Shown: one piece after another, positions 22,028 to 32,272 of the stretch
Numbering within the stretch: the stretch's first letter is position 1
How the letters are laid out: each line of letters begins with the position of its first letter
Source: Spiroplasma syrphidicola EA-1
Lineage (GTDB): Bacteria; Bacillota_I; Bacilli_A; Mycoplasmatales; Mycoplasmataceae
Direction of reading: 5' to 3'
Length of the DNA stretch: 64,000 nucleotides
Assembly (NCBI RefSeq): GCF_000400955.1
Contig: NC_021284.1
Span: forward strand, 868,001 to 932,000
Program-made: the position numbers and the translations under genes
Notes under the pieces: model-generated
What the model saw: the letters and a program-made list of their open reading frames with translations, nothing else
Told to the model about the DNA's origin: nothing
Databases searched by the model: none

Positions 22028-22918
22028 CTAGTATAACTCAACTAAAATATTTCCTGTTGCATCAGATTTTATAGTTGGCTCATTAATATAAGAAAATGTT
22101 CCATCAATTCTTTCGACAAATTTATTTTCATCCTTAAGTTTTCCAATAAATTCATATTTTTTTACGTCTAAAGATAATTTATAGTCATCATAAAATCAAA
22201 ATGATTCTGAGTTATTATTCTTATCACTTAATAGTAGTGTAAGTTCATTTGAAATATTAATTTTTGCATTTTCATTATTACTTTCGCTATAATTACTAAT
22301 ATTCTGTTCTGTTAAAGCATCTCCTACTGAACCTAAACTAAAATAACTAAGACCTTGTTTTTTAATACCAACTAATGATGTTTCCGCACTAAAAAAATAC
22401 TTTGAGAATTCTTTTATTCAATCAGTTCTATTATAAATTCCTGTAGTTTTAAAATTTAGCATTAAATTTGTGTAATTAAAAATAATTGCACCAAACTCAT
22501 TTTTTTCTTGAAATGTAATTGAAAAATTTATTTTATAATCTGTATCATATTCAAAACCTTTCATTCCATCTAAACTTGGTACTACAGAAATAAAGTAATT
22601 TTCAGGAATATAGTTAAAAGTTTCAATAAATTTTGGTCTAATTAAATTATCAAAAAGATAGATAGTGGCAATGCGAATTGCTGTTACAATTTCATTTTGG
22701 CTCTCTTCATTTTGGTCCTTAAGATCTTTAAAGAAAAATTCACCTTCATAATTTCAAGTGTTATTTTCCGCAAAATATTTTGTTAGATTTTCTTTATTAA
22801 TTTCTAATTTTTCTTGTACTGGATTCGTTGCATTTTCATTTGTTCCACATCCAACTAAAGGCGTTGTTGCTGAACTAACTAATGTAATTACTCCTAATAA
22901 TGATAATAATTTTTTCAT
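22028..22918 (-). CDS. Lipoprotein, first gene of surface operon
   Basis: A 296-residue protein with a lipoprotein signal: MKKLLSLLGVITLVSS and lipobox PLVGC, so Cys24 would be lipidated. The mature part is hydrophilic, rich in Asn, Glu and Phe, with no family I recognise. It ends in TAG 15 bases before the next gene. It is the first gene of a four-gene surface unit; the long upstream region suits a promoter. Confidence 0.78.
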
Positions 22919-23243
22919 ACTCTAGTAGTATCCTTTCTTAAATTAAATATATTAATAGTTTTTGATATTATTGATAATTGATAAATTAATAAGTGCTATT
23001 TTGTATTAATACTTTTTAACCCTATTAAACGTGGATATGTGTTATTTATTAAATAACATGACATAATTATCTCTATTATAATAACAAATTATACAACCAA
23101 ATTGCAATAATAATTTTCTAAAATTTAATTATAATTTAAAATTTTTTATGATATTTCCAAAACTTTTCTTTTTATTATTTATATAAACAAAAGAAAAAAC
23201 TAAGTTATCTTTCCTTTCCGATAATCTTAGTTTTAAATTTTTC
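22919..23243. other. Intergenic region with operon promoter area
   Basis: About 325 AT-rich bases without a credible gene. The right part holds the terminator at 23196-23234; the left part must contain the promoter of the lipoprotein operon, with several possible -10 boxes and none clearly best. An inverted pair around TTATTTATTAAATAA (about 23043-23057) is visible. Confidence 0.5.
23196..23234 (-). terminator. Terminator of the 401-residue membrane protein gene
   Basis: Arms AAAACTAAGTTATC and GATAATCTTAGTTTT pair with one bulge, followed on the minus strand by TTTTTTCTTTTG. Confidence 0.75.
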
Positions 23244-24449
23244 TTATTTATTAATTGTTCCTTTATTTTTTTTCGCTTCAACTTTTAAAATATTACTTTT
23301 AATTTCGTCAATTTCTGCCACATCAACTATTTCATTAAATAAATGATATAGCATATAATTAGTCTCTTTGGGTTTTTTAAAGTGTTGTTCAATAAATTTA
23401 GCACCATCTTCTAAAGTATCCATTAATTCTAAAGCTTGTTTTGTATTAATTGCTTTTGTTGATAATGGTTTTTTAATTAATGGTGGTAATTGGCTTACAA
23501 AAGCAAAATCTTCTAATGATTTTTCTTGTTGAGTATAATAGAAAATTCGGAAGGTTGCGACTTTTCCCCCAATTGTTTTAATTGCATTACGAACCGCTGA
23601 CACTTTTGTTGATAATAAGTTTTTAATAAAGACAGCAATAATAACAGTAATTGTACCAATTGGAATAATAATTTGCAGAATTAAATCTAAATCAACGCCA
23701 AATTTAGCAGAAAAAATTGATTTAATTAATGTATAGCCATTTTGAATTACTAAAACTGTTGTAAAGAATGCAAAGTTTGATGCTTTTCATCATTTATGTG
23801 GTACTAAAACTTCTGTTCTATTTTTAAGAATATACCAGAAAAAATATGATACTAATACCAAGAATGCTCCATAAGCTAAAGCAATAATTGTTGTTAAAAA
23901 GTTAAAGAAACTAAAAATAATTGTTAAGTTTGTAATAAATGTTAAATAGATTTTAGTATTGAAGATTGGTAAATCATTTGGGTAATTTGTTGCTAACCCA
24001 TAACGTCATTGAAAACTACGATAACGAAAAATTTTAATATTAATCACAATATAATAGCATAAACCAATAATTGCAATTACTGCTGTAATAAACAAATATG
24101 AATAAGCTAAATTAATACTTGTTTCTCGTTGCGCTCATGCTGCTCCTCAATCAGAAATTTGCGTAGTACTTGCCGCAAAAAAAGTGAATGATAATAAGGA
24201 GAAATCAATTAATGGATATTTAATATTCATTAACATTTGATATACTGCTTGTGCATCTTGACCCGTTGTTGTGCCATTGGCAATATCAGCAAGTTTTTGA
24301 GTCACACCATATTTTTCATTAACATTTTGCCGTTCATTTAAAAAGAGAATTAAAAATGTAATAATAACAGCTGTTAAAATTAATCAAAAGATCATCATTA
24401 CAAAATACTGTGTGCCAAGCAAACTACGCTGCTTTTTTTCTTTTGTCAT
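23244..24449 (-). CDS. Polytopic membrane protein of unknown function
   Basis: A 401-residue protein. The N-terminus is basic (MTKEKKQRSLLGTQYFVM) and leads into the first span; about six spans follow (near residues 12-35, 75-95, 120-145, 175-215, 235-260 and 275-295). The C-terminal about 110 residues are soluble, basic and helical, ending VEAKKNKGTINK. No family motif is recognised. Several Trp residues are TGA-coded, two in a row near residue 231. It is a single transcription unit with its own terminator. Confidence 0.7.
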
Positions 24450-24570
24450 TAAATCCACCTATGTTCTTTCTATTTTAATACATTACAAAACCATTAAGTT
24501 TCCCTAGTGATTATGTTGATTAAATTATAATTTAAATTATTATTAAAAACAAGAAATCGCTAAATATGAA

Positions 24571-24598
24571 AAAAAAGATGAAATTACTCATCTTTTTT
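24571..24598 (-). terminator. Terminator after the AlkD-like gene
   Basis: Arms AAAAAAGATGA and TCATCTTTTTT with a 6-base loop directly abut the AlkD-like stop codon. Confidence 0.8.
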
Positions 24599-25280
24599 AG
24601 TGCTCATTTATAACCGCAATAATCTTGTTACTAATATTATTTCTAATAATAAAACTTTCAACTTTTTCAGGCGCAACCCGTTTTGCATTCCGTAGCGCTC
24701 AACCAATTGAACGAATCAAATAAAAGTTTGTTGTTGTTAATAGTGGCTCCACTAAGGCAAAAATTAAATCAACATCCATTTTTTCCTTAAAATTTAATTG
24801 CAATTGAATGGCAATTCTTTTAACTCAGTCATCCTCGTCGTTAATTAATTTATTAATATAAATCCGAGCTGCAGGTTGATCATTGTGATTAAATAAAATT
24901 TGACCAAAAATATCGTCAACATTATCAACTGTTTCCCACCAAATATCCATTCTAATTAAAGCTAATAATCAATCTAAATCATCAAAAGTAAGATTTTTTT
25001 GCCATCATAAATTTAAAAATTCAATTGCACTGTACTTAAATTCCCTTTGGGGTTGATAATAAAGTTCTTTAAATAAAGCCTTTTTATCGTTAAAATTCGG
25101 ATATTTTTTATTTCATTCTGATAAAAGCCCTTTAATTAATGGTTTTCGTTTTCCGGTTAATATCCCATAAAATTGAAAGTTATTTAATAAAAACTTTTCT
25201 TGTTTAATTTTTGTTTCTTCGTCACAGTTCTTTTCAAAAATATTTTTTAACTGCATAATTTCGTTATTAAAATCATTCAT
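24597..25280 (-). CDS. DNA alkylation repair protein, AlkD-like
   Basis: A 227-residue all-helical protein. The order FQFYGILTGKRKPLIKGLL, REFKYSAIEFL, MDIWWETVDNVDDIFGQIL, DDWVKRIAIQLQLNFK and FYLIRSIGWALRNAKRVAPEKV follows the HEAT-like AlkD/AlkC layout. AlkD is a DNA glycosylase that excises positively charged 3- and 7-alkylpurines. The WWETVD and IGWALR blocks match the DNA-binding positions. Several Trp codons are TGA. It lies 21 bases after a small unknown gene on the same strand. Confidence 0.82.
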
Positions 25281-25301
25281 ATTATTTTTCCTGCTTTTTC
25301 C

Positions 25302-25778
25302 TTAGCTATCCAGCTGATAATTGTCCCTAATTTTTTGATAAATCATTGTTTGACAATCTTCATCTGTAAAACCCACAAAGATAAATATTCCTAAAAAATG
25401 ATATCCGATGCCTTTTTTCTTATCATTAATCTTCCCAAATGTGACAAAATGAATTTTATTTTGCAGATATTTTTCCCCTTGACTTTTACGTTTATCAATA
25501 GCTGTAGTTGCTGTAAATTGGTACAAAAAATTACCATCCGAAGAGAGATAGTTTGCATAACCATCATTAATATTTTGTTCTTTTTTATTATCCAAACTAA
25601 GATTTGGAAATCACAAATATTCTTGTTCGTTGATTTTATAACCAACTTGCAACAATGACTGGCGATTTTCATCAATAAATAATGTCGTTAGAACGCTATT
25701 AATTAATTTAAAAACGATTTTATCTTTGGTCGTGATTTCTTTTTTTGCTAAAATTGCTTGTAGAACATTTACATCCAT
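25302..25778 (-). CDS. Unknown protein with weak DUF3427-like pattern
   Basis: A 158-residue soluble protein. The stretch NFLYQFTATTAIDKRKSQGE followed by KIHFVTFGKIND and GIGYHFLGIFIFVG resembles the C-terminal module of DUF3427 proteins (reading of the order of blocks only). I chose ATG 25778, which has GAGGATA upstream, over an in-frame ATG 30 bases earlier. A TGA at the middle is Trp (EYLWFPNLS). It sits between an ABC-2 exporter and the AlkD-like gene. The family call is weak. Confidence 0.45.
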
Positions 25779-25857
25779 TTTTTTATCCTCTTTTTTATAG
25801 TTTAACACAGAGGTTTTCCTCTTGTCACGTTAATCTGTTAATTTTGACGAAAAAACA

Positions 25858-26721
25858 TTAGCGACGAACATTTCAACGGAAAGAAAACTTAGCTAAAAAA
25901 GTAAAAAATGAGAGAAACAAAATAATCGCTAGAACTGGTTGCCATGAAGCTGTAAAATAGTGATATAACTCAGTTGAATAACCTGTTCCGGTATTAAATT
26001 GGGCTTCCCAGCTAGTACCAGTAATTGCATAAAGAATTAAAAAGATTGGATATTTATGGGGAATAAAATAAGTTATTACCCTTACCCCTAAGGTATCACT
26101 AATTAATGGTGGATAAACCAAAACTCCTGATAGTAAAATTGTTAAAATATAAATAATAATTGCAACCGAATTGGTAATTCCTTCGTTACTAAAAATTCCT
26201 CCGATCAAAAAGGCAATTGTAACCGACAAGAGAATCGCGGCAATTATCCCTAGTAAAAGATAACCTCAGTTAGTTGCTTTTAAAGCTTCGATAAAATTAT
26301 GACCACCAATAATAATTGCAATTATCATTTCAAAAAAAACAGCAATCAAACCTAGTGATAGATAATAAATTAGTAGTAGAAAAAGAAATGTCCCCTTTTT
26401 AATTCCTGTCGCATCAATCCGTTTTAAAAAAACAGATTTTTTTCAATCAACTAAGGTTGTTGATAAAGACACAATAATACTTAACGTTGGTAATAACATA
26501 TAAATAAAAAGAGTCAATGTCCGAATTGCTATCCCGTTGCTATTACCGGGATAGATATTAAAAACATAGTAAAAAATAATTAAAAAAATCGTTGGGATAA
26601 CAAAAATAAAAATTGGCCCCCGTTTTTCACGGAAAAATGATTTATTAATTAGCAACATTAATTCTTGAAAAATTGAAAAATTAGCGCGAAAATTATTTTT
26701 TTTATTTACTTTTGTCTGCAT
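25858..26721 (-). CDS. ABC-2 type transporter permease
   Basis: A 287-residue membrane protein with about six spans. It shares the KSVFLKRIDAT block with the two permeases at 5219-6936, so it is a distant paralogue. Here only one permease accompanies the ATPase. The ATG overlaps the stop codon of the ATPase gene by one base (TAATG), indicating coupled translation. Substrate is unknown. Confidence 0.78.
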
Positions 26722-27425
26722 TATTTTATTTCTCCTTTAAAATATAAATTCATTAAATTTCGAATTGAACCAAATTGAGCTTTTGCTTCCGCCATTGAAC
26801 AATCTAACAAAATTGATTTGTTACCAAATAATAAAATTCGGTTACATAGCATTTCAACTTCTTCAGGATGATGCGAAACAATCAACAAAGTTTTATTGTT
26901 ATTAACAATATATTCATTAAAAAAACTTACAATTTTATATTGCAATTCAATATCCAACCCCGTTGTTAATTCATCTAAAATAACAATTTCTGGATCATTG
27001 ATAACTGCCAACATAGCATTAAAGCGCTGCTTTTGGCCACCAGACAGTTTTTGTAAATTAATATTTTTAATTTTATCCAATTCAAAAACTTCCTCAAGCA
27101 TCTTTTCATAAGCTGGGGAAAAATTTTCATAAACCTTACGATAGAACTTAATCATATCCTTAATCCGAATCCCAATTGGCCAGTTTCCTTCTTGATATTG
27201 AATCCCAATATCCTTTTTAACATTCCCTGACAAATTAATCTTAATTTCACCCGCCGTTGGTTTTGAAAAGCTTGAGATCATTTCAACAAATGTTGTTTTC
27301 CCACAACCATTAGCTCCTAAAATTGCCACACGATCACCAGCGAACACTTCGACATTAATATCTTTTAAAACCTCATTTTTTTGATAACTTTTAAATAAAT
27401 TTTTAACTTCAATAATTGCTGACAT
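26721..27425 (-). CDS. ABC transporter ATP-binding protein (exporter)
   Basis: A 234-residue ATPase with Walker A GANGCGKTT, Q-loop IGIQYQEGNWPIG, signature LSGGQKQR, Walker B IVILDELTTGLD and H-loop VSHHPEEVE. I chose ATG 27425 because AAAGGAG precedes it; the in-frame ATG at 27458 has no ribosome site and falls in a TATAAT box that looks like the promoter. It resembles the ATPase at 6929-7666 and pairs with the single permease downstream. Confidence 0.9.
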   Translation of the reverse strand: MSAIIEVKNLFKSYQKNEVLKDINVEVFAGDRVAILGANGCGKTTFVEMISSFSKPTAGEIKINLSGNVKKDIGIQYQEGNWPIGIRIKDMIKFYRKVYENFSPAYEKMLEEVFELDKIKNINLQKLSGGQKQRFNAMLAVINDPEIVILDELTTGLDIELQYKIVSFFNEYIVNNNKTLLIVSHHPEEVEMLCNRILLFGNKSILLDCSMAEAKAQFGSIRNLMNLYFKGEIK

Positions 27426-27456
27426 ATTTCTGTTCTCCTTTGTTAAAATTTCACTC

Positions 27457-27462
27457 ATTATA
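27457..27462 (-). promoter_or_regulatory. -10 box of the ABC-2 operon
   Basis: TATAAT on the minus strand, 32 bases before the chosen ATG. No clear -35 box is visible. Its position argues against starting the ATPase at 27458. Confidence 0.45.
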
Positions 27463-27500
27463 CTACAAAAAAATTAATTAAATTTAAAATTTTCAAAAGA

Positions 27501-27527
27501 AAAGCTAGCTTTAACTAAAGCTAGCTT
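27501..27527 (-). terminator. Terminator of the ABC exporter gene
   Basis: Arms AAAGCTAGCTTTA and TAAAGCTAGCTT overlap the gene's last codons and stop, followed on the minus strand by TTTCTTTT. Confidence 0.7.
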
Positions 27528-29403
27528 CATACATATCACGGAAATATCCTTCTTCTTTCCGTAGTTTTTCAAATGTTCCAACTTGACAAATTCCTTCTCC
27601 CGGCGCTAAGACAAGGATTTGATCAACATTTTTAACTGTTGTTAAACGATGGGCAATAACAATTGTTGTCCGCCCTTTCATTAAAGCATCTAACTCTTTT
27701 TGAATATCTTTTTCAACAAGATTATCTAAGGCACTAGTTGCTTCATCCAAAATTAGAACTTCCGGGTTTCGTAAGAACATTCGGGCAATAACCAAGCGTT
27801 GTTTTTGCCCCCCTGATAAAATATGGCCCCTTTCACCAACAACAGTTTCAAACTGTTCTGGTAAGGTCATAACAAAATCATATAATTTTGCTTTTTTTGC
27901 CGCAGCATAAATTGCTTCTTGACTAATATTTTCTAATCCATACGCAATATTTTCAGCGATTGTGGCAAATAAAATTTGTGGTTCTTGTTCAACATAACCA
28001 ACATGATTTAAGAACGATTTTAAATTAACGTTTTTTAAATTAAGATCATTATTAATTAATAAAGCTCCCGCTGTGGGATCGTAAAAGCGTAATAGTAATC
28101 GTGAAATTGTCGATTTCCCACTTCCCGTTTGTCCAACCAAAGCATAACTATGTCCTTGTTTAAAAGTAAAATTAAAGTTATCAAGAACCTTTTCCCCTTC
28201 TGTAGAGTATTTAAAATCAACATTTTGGAAAATAATGTCACCAGTAATTTTTTCAACAATAGTTTCACCTTCATTAGCTACAATTCGTTCTGGCTCTGTT
28301 AAAATTTCATTTAAACGTGAAGCAGAAACAGAAGCCGAAATAATGTTATTCATTAAACCTATTAAGTTAACTAATGGGTTAATCATTTGGTTCACTGACA
28401 TTAGAACGGAAACCATCACAATTGGGTTTAAGGCATTTTTATTAACAAAAACAACTCCAACAATAATAACAACCCCATTAACGGAAAATAGCATTGCTAA
28501 AATTAATCCTCAAATAACACCCTGACGAATTTCTCAATGACGAATTAATTTAAAATAATCTTCATTAATATTTTCAAAACGTTCTGTTTCATGTCGTAAT
28601 GTTCCTGATGCTTTAATTAAACGAATATTATGAATACGATCTTGAATATCACCATTAACTGAAGATAGCACCCGGCGCACACGATATTGTAGTTTTCGTA
28701 AATAGTTATATAAAAAGATAATTGCAATTGTAATTAACAATGTTAACCCTAATACGATTGCAGCAATAATATAAACTGTATCTTTCATATTTACTTGAGT
28801 TCCATTAACCATTACACTATTATCTAATAAAAACATGACAATTGAGGCCCCAAAGAATGAAAAAATACTATATGTTACTTGCAAGGGGATTTGTTCAGCC
28901 TGGTCTCCTAAGATTTGGGTATCAGAAATTAGTTTTGTTAAAATATCCCCCGTTTTTTTATTGTGATAAAAATGTAAGTCTAAACGTAAAAGTTTCGCTA
29001 ATAATCTTACGCGAATTTTTGTTTCAATTCGACGAGCTAAAACTCCACTAATGGTATAACGGGAAATCCAAAACAACGCATATAAAACATATGTTATTAA
29101 TAAGCCAATTCCGGCATAAATAACTGTCATTCATTCTAAGCCAATTTTCCCAGCGGCAACATTAATATTAATTGCATTTAATAATTGATTAACAACAATT
29201 GGCATTGCTACTAGAATACCAGAAGTAATTAGCGAAAAAAGTAAAAACATTGTACAAAGAGGTCAATATGTTGCATAATACGGTAGCACTAATTTTCAAA
29301 ACCCTTTTTTATTAATTTTTGTTTTACTATTATTTATATCTTCATTTTTAATTTTCAGTTTTTCAATTATATAATCTTCTTGATTATTTCCTATTTTATC
29401 CAT
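27511..29403 (-). CDS. ABC half-exporter (membrane domain fused to ATPase)
   Basis: A 630-residue protein. The N-terminal about 370 residues hold six spans and the coupling helices (ABC type I exporter fold). The C-terminal ATPase has Walker A GQTGSGKST, Q-loop VEQEPQILF, signature LSGGQKQR, Walker B VLILDEATSALD and H-loop IVIAHRLTTVK. It would act as a homodimer like BmrA/MsbA, or pair with a partner encoded elsewhere. Substrate unknown. GAGGTTAAG precedes the ATG. Four TGA-coded Trp residues join the pieces. Confidence 0.9.
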
Positions 29404-29544
29404 CTTAACCTCTTTTCTAAAATTGTTTTATTTAAATTAAATCTTAAATAAATCATAACATAGTAACCCTAAAATTCAGGTGTGTCTTGGCAAAGTCCGA
29501 ATTATATTCTTGGTTTATTAATAACTCTAACTATTACAAGATAA

Positions 29545-30042
29545 TTATTTTTTTCAACTTTTCAAAAAACAAGTCAAGGCTAAAATTGCCGCAATTGCAC
29601 TAAAAGTATCTAAAAAAATTGAAGTTAAAGTTGCTCATCATGAAACAAATTCATTAATTGTATATGGTAATAATGTTACTAGACTTGTTAAACCAAAAAC
29701 TAACCCTAATATCCCAACACTGAAACTTCAAAAATCAAATCAATAAGATAATTTTTCAAAGCGTTTATCAATTCGGCGTTTTTCCTTTTTATTTGCTTGA
29801 CGTAAACGATACATTTTTTTCCCATAAATAAAGGCAAGCATGGCGCTAATAACACTTAGCGTATCAAAAATAATTGTTAGAACTGTAAAAATAAAAGATT
29901 GATATGCTCTAACTTCATTACTATTATTTCAAAATGGTTCTAGGGATAGTAGACTTAAAAGACCAAAGGTTATCCCAATAAAACCAAAACTAAAACTAAA
30001 AATGTCTGAGTTAATAATAATTTTTTTAATTTTTATCTGCAT
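29545..30042 (-). CDS. Four-span membrane protein with internal duplication
   Basis: A 165-residue protein. Two spans (about residues 13-33 and 48-70), a basic linker rich in Lys and Arg, then two more spans. The halves are alike: FSFSFGFIGITFGLLSLLSL and IIFDTLSVISAMLAF in the first, FWSFSVGILGLVFGLTSLVT and IFLDTFSAIAAILAL in the second. GGAGG precedes the ATG (GGAGGCATTA). I do not recognise a family. About 140 bases separate it from the ABC exporter downstream. Confidence 0.7.
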
Positions 30043-30151
30043 TAATGCCTCCGTAATACTTTTGCTAAATTATTAATATTTTATTAATTATATCATTTTT
30101 CTTTTTTTCCCAACGTTATTTTAATTTTCTTAAAAAACAAGAAAAATCCTT

Positions 30152-30982
30152 TTAACCAACAAAATGATATGGATCAGGTCCTAATCGTAAAGTTGGGCCA
30201 AGATCATTAATTGCCGTAATTTCTTCCGCTGATAATTCAAAATTTTCAAGTTGTTGGACATTTGACTCAATGCGAGTTAATGTTTCTGATTTTGGGATGA
30301 CAATAATACCACGTTGTAGAGCTCATTTTAAAGCAATTGCTGGAGCATCAACATTGTATTTTGCGGCTAAAGTTTGTAAATATGGTAAATCACTAACTTT
30401 CCCTTTCATAATTGTTTGTCAACTTTCTAAAACAATATTATGTTTTTGACAAAACTCTTGTAATTCCAATAAAGGCAGTTGGGGATGCAGTTCAACCTGA
30501 TTAACAACGGGAACAATTGTTGTCTGTTCTAACAAAGTTTTTAATTGATCAATCATAAAATTAGAAACACCAATGGCACGGATTTTACCAGTCTGATAAA
30601 TTTCTTCTAATGTTTGATAAATCATTACCCCATCTGGTAATGGTCAATGAACTAACACTAAGTCTAAATAATCTGTTCCTAATTCCGCTAGAATTCGATC
30701 AATATCGGCTTTTACTATTTCTGGGTTTTTATTTGTAATTCAAATTTTAGTAGTAATAAATAAATTTTCGCGGGGTTGGTTTGAATTTTTTATCGCTTCA
30801 CGAACTAATTGATGATTATGATAAATATCCGCAGTGTCGATTAATTGATAACCATAATTAATAGCATGAGTAATTGCTGCCAACCCTTTTGCTTGGTCCG
30901 TTACTAAATATGTTCCATAACCAATCATTGGCATTTCTACCCCATTATTTAAAGTAATTTTTTTTGTTAAAATTGCTGGCAT
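30152..30982 (-). CDS. Aldo/keto reductase
   Basis: A 276-residue NADPH-dependent oxidoreductase. Visible are LNNGVEMPMIGYGTYL, the catalytic Asp and Tyr in LIDTADIYHNH, Lys in FITTKIW, His in LVLVHWPLP, and the C-terminal cofactor segment GIIVIPKSETLTRIESN. All four catalytic residues are present. It is closest in layout to the 2,5-diketo-gluconate reductase/prostaglandin F synthase group of bacterial AKRs. The physiological substrate is unknown. TGA encodes Trp in TKIW, and two more follow. Confidence 0.93.
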
Positions 30983-31032
30983 AAGTTTCTCTCCTTCTTT
31001 GTTGAAATCATATCTAAATCTTTCGCCTCTTA

Positions 31033-31398
31033 TTAGCGCTTAAGTTCAGCTTTAATTACTTCTTCAACTTTTAAGCTAATTTGTCCTAATGGTAAAATTA
31101 GTGTTTGATTAATAATTTGAATTTTTTTAAGTTTAAATTTTTTTTGTAGCAATGGTAAATCAATTTCCTCAATTTCCTTAACTGTCACTTTTAATCTTGT
31201 CATTGTTGCTCGAACATCAATAATATTTTCCTTAGCTCCTAGAATCGTAATTAAATCACTGACGGAAAAATTGATGGTTTGATTACCTAATAGTTCTTTA
31301 CGATAATTAAAGATTTTTTTTCAAAAAACCATCATGAAAATAAATAATAGCATAATAATCATTCCAACAACAATTAAAATTATTTTTCAAACTGACAT
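31033..31398 (-). CDS. Membrane-anchored PTS EIIB-like protein without the cysteine
   Basis: A 121-residue protein with one N-terminal span (about 4-26, including TGA-coded Trp) and then a soluble domain. ITILGAKENIIDVRATMTRL followed by KVTVKEIEEIDL matches the EIIB fold of the glucose/GlcNAc branch, where one expects a phospho-cysteine in DACMTRLRV; here the position reads Thr. The ATG overlaps the nadK stop by one base, so the pair is coupled. A phosphotransfer role is not possible by the usual residue; a regulatory or structural role is inference. Confidence 0.65.
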
Positions 31399-32210
31399 TA
31401 ACGATCACCTCGTTTATTAACATTATTACAATAAGCAAATAAAGTTTGTAGTTTGGCCGTTGTTGATTGATTTTGGCGATGATTATAAATTAAATTTAAC
31501 GTTTTATCACTGAATTTAATTTCAACTAAGTTATTGTTTGCTTCATATTCATAAGTATCAATTATGATTTGTTTATCTATTAGTTCACCTTCTAAAATTA
31601 CGCTCTGACTATCATCAAGAATTAAAGGGGCTGTTATTGTTGAAAATGTTGAATTAGCAACTGGCGCAATTTCTTTCATTTCTCATAATTTATGCTTATT
31701 CGACAAAATAATTGCTCCCCCAATTGCCCGCATATAACCTGTTGAACCAGTTGAAGTTGCAAATACTAACCCACTACCACGAAAATATTCTAGTAACTCA
31801 TCGTTGATATAAATATCTGTCCGAATTGTTTTAACATGGTCAACAATTTTAACTTCATTAAGGGCATAACGAATTTGGTTATTATTAAATTTAACTTCCA
31901 ATAATGGCAATTGTTGAATATGGGCAGTGTCATTGATAATATCATCAATTGCTTGGGTAACTGTTTTTTCATCATAATTGGCATAAAAACCAAGCGAACC
32001 TGATTTAACGACAATCAAACAAACTTCATCTAAAATATCTTGAAATTCATTAACAGCCCGTAGCAACGTCCCATCGCCCCCAATCACAAAAACATATTCA
32101 GGGGCAATAATATCTTCTTGCATTTCGCGATCTGTTAAAATTATTTTTAATTTTTGCGCTAAAGCTAATGATTCGGGATAATCATTAGCGATAATTACAT
32201 ACTTAAACAT
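31398..32210 (-). CDS. nadK: NAD kinase
   Basis: A 270-residue enzyme that makes NADP from NAD. It has the family motif VFVIGGDGTLLRAV, NEVKIVDH (the NE/D motif), and FRGSGLVFATSTGSTGYMRA. A TGA-coded Trp (HKLWEMKE) joins the two halves. The product is joined translationally to the EIIB-like protein downstream. Length is normal for bacterial NadK. Confidence 0.93.
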
Positions 32211-32272
32211 TTTTTCATCCCTTTCTCGTCATTAAAATTATAACTGATTTGCAATAAAAAATGTTGTTTTCC

